A DNA stretch of 5,664 nt from UBA10649 sp964597445 (GTDB taxonomy: Bacteria; Actinomycetota; Actinomycetes; S36-B12): NCBI GenBank assembly GCA_964597445.1, contig CAZQXO010000084.1:1-5664 (forward strand), in the 5' to 3' direction. Positions 1 through 4,429 of the stretch are shown piece after piece; the first letter of the stretch is position 1; each line of letters starts with the position of its first letter. The notes under the pieces are model-generated. The model was not told the DNA's origin. It did not search any database and saw only the letters and a program-made list of their open reading frames with translations. Both the position numbers and the translations under genes were made by a program.

Positions 1-514
1 AGCTCTCGTGCACCTGGATGTCGAGCGGCGCGGTGACGTCGACGAGGTCCTGCAGGCGAGGTGACTCCTCCGTCACGCGCCCGAGCGCGACGGGCTCGCC
101 GGGCTCGCCCTCGAGGGCGGCGATCAGCACATTCGCGAGGTCGCGGCTGGCATCACCCGAGCCGACGTTGACCTGCAGGCCCAGCATGATCGAGCCATCA
201 CCGCGCACCAGGGCCGGCCACGCCATCGGCAGCACCGTGGCGAGGGTGACGTCACGGCCCGCATGCTCCCCCATGAGCGTCAGCTTCGCCGTGGCTGCGG
301 GAACGATCTCGCGCATGGCGACGATGTCGCACTCGGCGGCCATGCCCTCGAACGGGCGCGTCGCACCGACGAACACCGCGGAGGCCGCCTTGCCGTGGCA
401 GGCCTTGTAGCGACGGCCCGAGCCGCAGGGGCAGGGCTCACGCATGCCGACGACGGGGACGTCCGCATCGGAGACGGGGGCACCGGACGCGGTCGAGCGG
501 TTCTTCTTGGCCAT
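1..514 (-). CDS. SEC-C motif / DUF5926-type protein, C-terminal part beyond the window
   Basis: The ATG lies at 514-512 and the frame stays open to the left edge, giving 171 residues. After a basic start (MAKKNR) comes a SEC-C-type zinc-binding motif, C28-P-C30, eight residues, then C39-H40, within REPCPCGSGRRYKACHG. The following text, with TRPFEG at about 53-58 and a REIVPAATAKL segment, matches my memory of the actinobacterial DUF5926 family, whose function is unknown. SEC-C motifs, first seen at the SecA C-terminus, bind zinc and often mediate protein contacts; a role beyond that cannot be inferred. No signal peptide or membrane segment is visible, so it is probably cytoplasmic. A weak Shine-Dalgarno (GGTAGG) sits nine bases before the ATG. 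It starts 47 bp after the GDPD stop on the same strand, which suggests co-transcription. Family members are clearly longer than the visible part, so the C-terminal portion is missing here. Confidence 0.85.
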   Translation of the reverse strand, partial: MAKKNRSTASGAPVSDADVPVVGMREPCPCGSGRRYKACHGKAASAVFVGATRPFEGMAAECDIVAMREIVPAATAKLTLMGEHAGRDVTLATVLPMAWPALVRGDGSIMLGLQVNVGSGDASRDLANVLIAALEGEPGEPVALGRVTEESPRLQDLVDVTAPLDIQVHES

Positions 515-533
515 GGGTGGAAACCTACCGGGC

Positions 534-571
534 CATCGGATCGGGCCGATGCCTGCGGGCGTCAGCGCCCG
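534..571 (-). other. Two small hairpins across the GDPD stop and the intercistronic gap
   Basis: A perfect six-base stem (CGGGCG / CGCCCG, 556-571) with a four-base loop encloses the GDPD TGA stop (562-564 on the minus strand). Immediately downstream in transcription lies a second six-base stem (CATCGG / CCGATG, 534-551) with a six-base loop. Neither is followed by a U-run, so strong intrinsic termination is not evident. They may attenuate or stabilise the message between the GDPD and the SEC-C gene. Short GC-rich hairpins are common in such DNA, so a chance origin is possible. Confidence 0.4.
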
Positions 572-1344
572 AGGCGTCGCAGGACGTGCCCCGGGCGGTT
601 GCTGATGATCGCATCGACGCCCTGCTCGATGCACAGGTCGATGTCCGCATCGTCGTCCACCGTCCAGACGTGCACGAGGTGACCCTGGGCGTGGACCCGC
701 TCCACGTAGTGCGGATGCCGGCGCAGCGTCTCGATCGAGGGACCGGCGATTCCCGCGCCGCGGGGAACGGATCCCTTCCGATGCCACAGCGGCACCGGAT
801 CCATCAGGAACACGGTCGGTACCTCGGGGAGCAGTCGGCGTGAGCGCTGCACCGCCCACCGGCTGAACGACATCACCCGCGCCCGTGGAGGCTCACCGTC
901 GACGGGCACGTCGAGGCCGAGACGACGCAGCATGGTCGCCAGCTCCTCCTCCACGTAGCGCCCGTAGCGCACCGGGTGCTTGGTCTCGATCGCGAACCGG
1001 ACGGTCGCAGACGCGTCCATCATCGTCGTGAGCAGGCGCTCGAGGGTCAGGACAGACGTGCGGGAGATGTCACGCGGCTCCTCGAAGTCGAACCAGCGCA
1101 GATGCCCGCGGCTGTAGTCGTGCTGAGCGAGCTCGTCGTAGGTCATGGCGCTCACCGAGCCCGTGCCCGTGCTGGTGCGATCGATCCGCCGATCATGGAC
1201 GCAGACGAGCGTGCCGTCGGACGTGAGTCGGATGTCGCACTCGATGGCATCGGCGCCGAGCTCGATGGCGCGGAGGTAGGCCGCGAGGGAGTGCTCGGGC
1301 TCCTCGTCATTGGCCCCGCGATGGGCCACGACCTCGATGGTCAC
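562..1344 (-). CDS. Glycerophosphodiester phosphodiesterase (GDPD family)
   Basis: This 260-residue protein should hydrolyse glycerophosphodiesters to sn-glycerol 3-phosphate and an alcohol. Family hallmarks occur in order on a TIM-barrel-sized protein: H8-R9-G10 near the N-terminus, PEHS at 16-19 (usually PENT/S), E35 and D37 in IECDIRLTSDG, H50-D51, a TLERLL segment at 100-105, E120-T-K122, and a C-terminal VHVWTVDDD strand followed by GVDAIISNRPG. H8 and H50 correspond to the catalytic histidine pair, and E35, D37 and E120 to metal ligands. There is no signal peptide, so it is probably cytoplasmic, acting on imported or lipid-derived diesters. Length is normal for small bacterial GDPDs. 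The start is GTG, because the HRG motif follows almost at once and no other start fits. The gene is divergent from the HAD gene and upstream of the SEC-C gene. The family call is secure; the substrate is not. Confidence 0.95.
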   Translation of the reverse strand: MTIEVVAHRGANDEEPEHSLAAYLRAIELGADAIECDIRLTSDGTLVCVHDRRIDRTSTGTGSVSAMTYDELAQHDYSRGHLRWFDFEEPRDISRTSVLTLERLLTTMMDASATVRFAIETKHPVRYGRYVEEELATMLRRLGLDVPVDGEPPRARVMSFSRWAVQRSRRLLPEVPTVFLMDPVPLWHRKGSVPRGAGIAGPSIETLRRHPHYVERVHAQGHLVHVWTVDDDADIDLCIEQGVDAIISNRPGHVLRRLGR

Positions 1345-1350
1345 GCGGCA

Positions 1351-1356
1351 ACAGTA
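1351..1356 (-). promoter_or_regulatory. Candidate -10 element for a leaderless GDPD transcript
   Basis: TACTGT, read on the minus strand, fits the actinobacterial -10 pattern TAnnnT. It ends exactly six bases before the GTG start, which would place transcription initiation on the first base of the start codon. No Shine-Dalgarno-like purine run lies between them. No convincing -35 is seen at the usual distance. Inferred from spacing only. Confidence 0.45.
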
Positions 1357-1399
1357 CGGGCGACGCCCCGGACCTGCCTACGACGTCCACCCGCCATGC

Positions 1400-1405
1400 C
1401 ATAGT
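1400..1405 (+). promoter_or_regulatory. Candidate -10 element for a leaderless HAD transcript
   Basis: CATAGT resembles TAnnnT apart from its first base. It also ends six bases before the GTG at 1412, the spacing expected if transcription starts at the start codon. The intervening ATCACCCC-like stretch (1406-1411, CACCCC) has no ribosome-binding purines. It supports the choice of 1412 as the start. Confidence 0.4.
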
Positions 1406-1411
1406 CACCCC

Positions 1412-2074
1412 GTGGCCCCGCCGGATCTCGTTCTCCTCGACCTCGACGGAACCCTGACCGATGCCGGGCCGGGAATCGTCAACTGCATCCGGTACGCCCT
1501 GGACGACATGGGCGTCGAGCATCCGGATGACGCGACCATGCGCACCTTTCTGGGCCCCCCGCTCGCCGACACGTTCAGCCGTCATTTCGGGATGTCCGAC
1601 GCTGACACTGCCTACGCGATCGGGAAGTACCGCGAGCGGTACCACGACGTCGGCCTCTTCGAGAACACCGTGTACGACGGCATTCCGGAACTGCTGCAGC
1701 AGCTCACCGATGCCCGCGTCATCCTCGCCGTCGCGACGAGCAAGCCGACCTACTCCGCGACGCGGATCCTCGAGCACTTCGACCTCGACCAGTACCTGGC
1801 GTTCATCGGCGGTGCCGATCTCGCAGGCGTGCGCCACGACAAGGCCGCCGTCATCGATCACACGCTCGAGGAGCTCCGTGCACTCGGTCGACCGACGGAC
1901 GGGGCACGCATCGTCATGGTCGGCGATCGCGAGCACGACGTGCACGGCGCGCGGGCCCACGGGATCGACACCGTCGGCGTGCTGTGGGGGTACGGCAGCG
2001 AGGAGGAGCTGCTCAGCGCGGGCGCCGTTCGGGTGGTGGCATCTCCTCCGGCTCTGGGTGCCGTGCTGGCCTAG
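1412..2074 (+). CDS. HAD-family phosphatase, phosphoglycolate phosphatase-like
   Basis: From the GTG at 1412 the product is 220 residues. Motif I is D10-L-D12-G-T14-L, with D10 as nucleophile and D12 as acid/base. An alpha-helical cap follows (about 18-85, including FLGPPLADTF). Motif II is around T109-S-K-P in VATSKP, the motif III lysine is probably K144 in RHDKAAVI, and motif IV is G171-D-R-E-H-D176, followed by GIDTVGVLWGYGSEEEL, typical of the Gph/PpaX-like group. Such enzymes remove phosphate from small phosphate esters in the cytoplasm; the substrate cannot be read from sequence. An in-frame ATG at 1310 would add 34 residues unlike any HAD protein and overlap the GDPD start on the other strand, so I reject it. 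The gene is divergent from the GDPD, and its TAG stop overlaps the stop of a minus-strand frame at 2071-2073. Confidence 0.92.
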   Translation: MAPPDLVLLDLDGTLTDAGPGIVNCIRYALDDMGVEHPDDATMRTFLGPPLADTFSRHFGMSDADTAYAIGKYRERYHDVGLFENTVYDGIPELLQQLTDARVILAVATSKPTYSATRILEHFDLDQYLAFIGGADLAGVRHDKAAVIDHTLEELRALGRPTDGARIVMVGDREHDVHGARAHGIDTVGVLWGYGSEEELLSAGAVRVVASPPALGAVLA

Positions 2075-2108
2075 AGCTCGATCTCGTCGAGTCGCAGGAC
2101 GGGCATCT
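2071..2108 (-). CDS. Possible C-terminal tail of a minus-strand gene mostly lost in the gap
   Basis: Read from the gap, one minus-strand frame gives MPVLRLDEIEL and then a TAG stop at 2073-2071. Only these 11 residues are visible, so the product cannot be identified. The frame is attractive because its stop overlaps the HAD stop in the palindrome CTAG (2071-2074), a tail-to-tail arrangement often seen in compact genomes. It cannot simply be assumed to be the end of the FAD oxidase, which should end within a few residues of its visible part. The tail could equally be a chance open frame. Confidence 0.3.
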
Positions 2109-2208
2109 NNNNNNNNNNNNNNNNNNNNNNNNNNNNNNNNNNNNNNNNNNNNNNNNNNNNNNNNNNNNNNNNNNNNNNNNNNNNNNNNNNNNNNNNNNNN
2201 NNNNNNNN
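2109..2208. other. Assembly gap of 100 N
   Basis: Exactly 100 unknown bases interrupt the sequence, the conventional length for a scaffold gap of unknown size. The true distance between the HAD gene and the FAD oxidase is therefore unknown, and any frame read across it is meaningless. Confidence 0.98.
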
Positions 2209-3557
2209 TTCATCAGGCCCTGCGGATCCCAGGCCGCCTTGATCGCCCGCATCGCGGCGATCTCCTCCGCCGAGCGGCACAGGTGCAGCTCACCCGCCTT
2301 CGCCCGCCCGACGCCGTGCTCGGCCGACACCGAGCCGCCGTAGCGCGCGACGCACTCCATCACGGCGTGATCGACGGCGAGGTCGTCTGCCGGCGGGCCG
2401 ATCATCTCGACGTGGATGTTGCCGTCGGCGAGGTGCCCGAACACGCCGACGTGCTCGACCGTCGGCCAGCCGCCGACGATGCCGCGCAGCTCGTCCGCGC
2501 ACGCCGCGAGTGACGGCAGCGGCACCGACACGTCGAGCTTGTGCGCGACACCGAGAGCACTGAAGGCCTCCCCCTGCGCCTCGCGGTACGACCACAGTCG
2601 CGCCTGCTCCGCGGCATCGAGGCCGACGACGACGTCCGCATCGTCGGGAAGCCCGGTGAAGCCGGAGGCGTCACCACCGTCCGCGGCCTCGAGCAGGACG
2701 ACGAGGGGATGACGACGCTGCAGGGGCCAGCCCTGGCCGCGCAGGCGTCCGGCCAACTCCATCCCGGTCTCGTCCGTGACCTCTGCAGCGATGAGGCGGA
2801 CGGACGGATCCACGGCGGACGACATGAGGGCGATCGCCTCCGCGTAGGACTCGGCACCGATGAGCGCGACGGTCGTGCGACCGACGGGGCGATGCAGGCG
2901 CAGGCGCACGGCGGTGATGACGCCAAGGGTGCCCTCGGAGCCGCAGAAGAGCGCGCCGAGGTCGTAGCCGGTGTTGTCCTTGAGCATGCCGGACAGGTGA
3001 GAGAGGACGGTGCCGTCGGCGAGCACGGCCTCGATGCCGACGACCTGCAGGCGGGTCATGCCGAAGGCGACGACGTGGATGCCCCCGGCGTTCGTGGCGA
3101 CGGTGCCGCCGATGGTCGCGGAGTCGCGGGCGGCGAGGTCGACGCCGTAGTGCCACCCGGCTGCTGCCGCGTGGCGCTGCACGTCTCCCAGCAGGGCTCC
3201 TGCCCCGACGGTCACCTGGCCGGAGAGGTCGTCGACCTCGCCGAGGAAGTCGAGGCGGCGGGTCGAGAGGACGACCGGCAGGGGATCGGCGTGCGGCGCG
3301 GGAACGGAGCCGGCGACGAGGCCGGTGTTGCCGCCCTGGGGCACGACGGGCACGCCATGGTCGTGGCACGTGCGCAGCACGGCTGCGACCTCCACCGTCG
3401 AGCCCGGGCGCACGACGAGGGCCGCCGCGCCGCGCCAGCGCCCCGACCAGTCGACGACGTACTGCTCCATCAGGGCCGGATCGGTGAGCACGTGCTCGGG
3501 CCCGACGATCGCCGAGAGCGCATCCGCCAGCGGCGACGTCGTCCGGGTGTCGGTCAC
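2209..3557 (-). CDS. FAD-linked oxidase, GlcD / D-lactate dehydrogenase type, C-terminus cut by gap
   Basis: 449 complete residues from a GTG at 3557 form a vanillyl-alcohol-oxidase-fold flavoprotein with an FAD-binding_4-like then an FAD-oxidase_C-like domain. The FAD-binding half shows VVRPGSTVEVAAVL (48-61), PQGGNTGLVAGSVP (73-86), SATIGGTVATNAGG (146-159) and the GSEGTLGVIT segment (206-215). The C-terminal half shows GHLADGNIHVE (374-384), whose histidines usually bind metal or substrate, and SAEHGVGRAKAGEL (411-424). Such enzymes oxidise D-2-hydroxyacids such as D-lactate, glycolate or D-2-hydroxyglutarate to 2-oxoacids, usually passing electrons onward. The visible end, DPQGLM plus a codon AAn compatible with Asn, matches the family ending DPxGLxNPG, so probably only a few residues are missing. 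No signal peptide or iron-sulfur domain is seen. An open frame extends upstream toward 4238, but that part runs antisense through a secreted-protein gene and is rejected. The substrate is uncertain. Confidence 0.93.
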
Positions 3558-3562
3558 GGGGC

Positions 3563-3568
3563 TATCCT
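3563..3568 (+). promoter_or_regulatory. Candidate -10 element for the secreted-protein gene at 3618
   Basis: TATCCT fits TAnnnT and would start transcription near 3575, leaving a leader of about 43 bases that contains the Shine-Dalgarno. No clear -35 lies 16-18 bases upstream. It overlaps, on the opposite strand, the candidate -10 of the oxidase gene. The divergent region is only 60 bp, so promoters for both genes must lie in or very near it. Confidence 0.35.
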
Positions 3569-3569
3569 G
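3564..3569 (-). promoter_or_regulatory. Candidate -10 element (or weak Shine-Dalgarno) for the FAD oxidase
   Basis: On the minus strand CAGGAT ends six bases before the GTG at 3557, the leaderless spacing also seen for the GDPD and HAD genes. The same bases contain AGGA seven bases before the GTG, so they could instead be a weak ribosome-binding site. Sequence alone does not settle this. Confidence 0.35.
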
Positions 3570-3606
3570 ACGCAGAGACGCACCATCCGTCACACGAGCA
3601 TCAGGT

Positions 3607-3613
3607 AGGAGGG
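3607..3613 (+). promoter_or_regulatory. Strong Shine-Dalgarno for the gene at 3618
   Basis: AGGAGGG lies four bases before the ATG at 3618 (five bases from the end of the AGGAGG core). It fixes this start and contrasts with the apparently leaderless genes to the left. Confidence 0.8.
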
Positions 3614-3617
3614 ACCC

Positions 3618-4211
3618 ATGCGCCGGACCCTTCCCGTGCTCGCGACCCTGACGATCACGGCCCTCGCGGCCGGGCTCCTCGCGGCTCCCGCCCGTGCCCT
3701 GCCGCCGGGCGAGACCGTGCCGATCACCGGGACCTTCTCCTTCACGACGGCCAACGGAGTCGTGCCCACCTGGGAGGCCGAGGACATCGCGCTGATCGGC
3801 GTGGCGCCCGCGTCCGTCGTCACCACTGCCGCCGGCATCACCGCCCGCGTCTCGCTGCCGCTGGTCGCGAAGACCGGCACCGCCTATGCCGCCGCGGGCG
3901 GATTCCGGCTGCTCAATCGCGACACGGGAGTGTCGGTGAGGTGCTCGACCCCCACGATCGACACCGCTGCGCGACTCGTCGACTGCATCCTTCCGGACGG
4001 CTCCCAGGAGGCGCTGCTGCTGATCTCGGCGATCGACTCGCGCAGTCGCGTGTGGGGCAGCACCACGGTCACCTCGATCTTCCGCGGTGTCGAGGTCCGC
4101 ATCAACGGCCAGGAGGCCGCGGACCTGCTCAACGAGCAGCTCGACGTCAACACGTTCAGCCCCTCGATCGTGATCGGCACCGGCGACCTCATCGCCGCGC
4201 GGCCGCGCTAG
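3618..4211 (+). CDS. Secreted protein of unknown function, 197 residues
   Basis: I do not recognise this protein with confidence. It begins with a classic Sec signal peptide: basic MRR, a hydrophobic core to about residue 22, and APARA before a probable cleavage after A27. The mature part of about 170 residues alternates short hydrophobic and polar segments, as in an all-beta extracellular domain. It has two cysteines, C109 in VRCSTP and C123 in VDCILPDG, that could form a disulfide. The C-terminal part (VEVRINGQEAADLLNEQLDVNTF, about 158-180) loosely recalls the end of HtaA-like heme-binding domains, but I cannot call that family. No C-terminal membrane anchor or LPXTG sorting signal is present, so it is probably released or held non-covalently at the wall. 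The start is set by the signal peptide and the strong AGGAGGG site. It is divergent from the FAD oxidase and followed by another secreted-protein gene. Confidence 0.88.
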   Translation: MRRTLPVLATLTITALAAGLLAAPARALPPGETVPITGTFSFTTANGVVPTWEAEDIALIGVAPASVVTTAAGITARVSLPLVAKTGTAYAAAGGFRLLNRDTGVSVRCSTPTIDTAARLVDCILPDGSQEALLLISAIDSRSRVWGSTTVTSIFRGVEVRINGQEAADLLNEQLDVNTFSPSIVIGTGDLIAARPR

Positions 4212-4248
4212 TCCCCCACTGACGGGCCCGGCAAGCACGATCGGGCGG

Positions 4249-4310
4249 CTGTGGACGACGGGGTCGGGACCCTCTCCCCAGCCAGCTCATCCGGTGTCAC
4301 CCGTCCACAG
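4249..4310. repeat. Spaced 9-bp inverted repeat with DnaA-box-like arms
   Basis: CTGTGGACG at 4249-4257 and its exact reverse complement CGTCCACAG at 4302-4310 flank 44 bases. Arm centres are 53 bp apart, close to five helical turns, so both would face the same side of the DNA. The arms contain GTCCACA, the core of the high-GC DnaA box TTGTCCACA: the minus-strand 9-mer at 4250-4258 (TCGTCCACA) matches 8 of 9, and the plus-strand 9-mer at 4301-4309 matches 7 of 9. It lies between two secreted-protein genes. It could be an operator, an RNA hairpin after the first gene, or chance. Confidence 0.4.
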
Positions 4311-4324
4311 GTGGAATTCGAGGT

Positions 4325-4353
4325 TTGAGCCGCGAGGGCGTCGGGCACAACAT
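4325..4353 (+). promoter_or_regulatory. Candidate promoter for the 384-residue secreted protein
   Basis: TTGAGC (4325-4330), a 17-base spacer and CAACAT (4348-4353) give a plausible primary sigma-factor promoter with moderate matches to both boxes. Transcription would begin near 4360, leaving a leader of about 70 bases. It sits between the end of the preceding gene and the new start, as expected if this gene has its own promoter. The match is weak enough to arise by chance. Confidence 0.3.
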
Positions 4354-4365
4354 CGTCGCAAGGCT

Positions 4366-4409
4366 CTTCGGCACCAGCACTCCGAAGGCACGGAGATCCC
4401 CTGTTGGGG
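4366..4409 (+). other. Two hairpins in the leader of the 384-residue secreted-protein gene
   Basis: CTTCGG (4366-4371) pairs perfectly with CCGAAG (4382-4387) across a 10-base loop. Ten bases later CCCC (4398-4401) pairs with GGGG (4406-4409) across TGTT. They end about 20 bases before the start codon and just before the AAGGA ribosome-binding site at 4417-4421. I do not recognise a known riboswitch. They may affect mRNA stability or translation. Confidence 0.35.
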
Positions 4410-4429
4410 GCTGGACAAGGACGATGACC

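Noticed and set aside
1310..1411. In-frame ATG extension of the HAD gene
   Set aside because: It adds 34 residues without HAD character, overlaps the divergent GDPD start, and 1412 places the DLDGT motif at the normal distance from the N-terminus.
1461..2513. Long plus-strand reading frame across the N run
   Set aside because: It is out of frame with the HAD gene, antisense to the oxidase on the right, and depends on 100 unknown bases.
2541..3608. A 355-codon plus-strand open frame opposite the FAD oxidase
   Set aside because: The minus strand carries clear oxidase motifs; the plus translation is rich in Gly, Asp and Arg with no recognisable domain.
3558..4238. Upstream extension of the FAD oxidase reading frame
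   Set aside because: It runs antisense through the secreted-protein gene, is low-complexity and Gly/Arg/Asp-rich, and the known domain begins directly after the GTG at 3557.
4313..4342. ECF sigma-factor promoter (GGAAT ... CGTC) before the repeat protein
   Set aside because: The spacing, about 21 bases, is too long for the usual ECF promoter and the -35 match is incomplete.
4249..4418. Replication origin suggested by DnaA-box-like sites
   Set aside because: Only three imperfect sites, no AT-rich segment, and none of the usual dnaA, dnaN or parAB neighbours are present.
4325..4429. TTG start 105 bases upstream for the repeat protein
   Set aside because: It would put 35 residues before the signal peptide and lacks a ribosome-binding site; ATG 4430 has AAGGA at eight bases.
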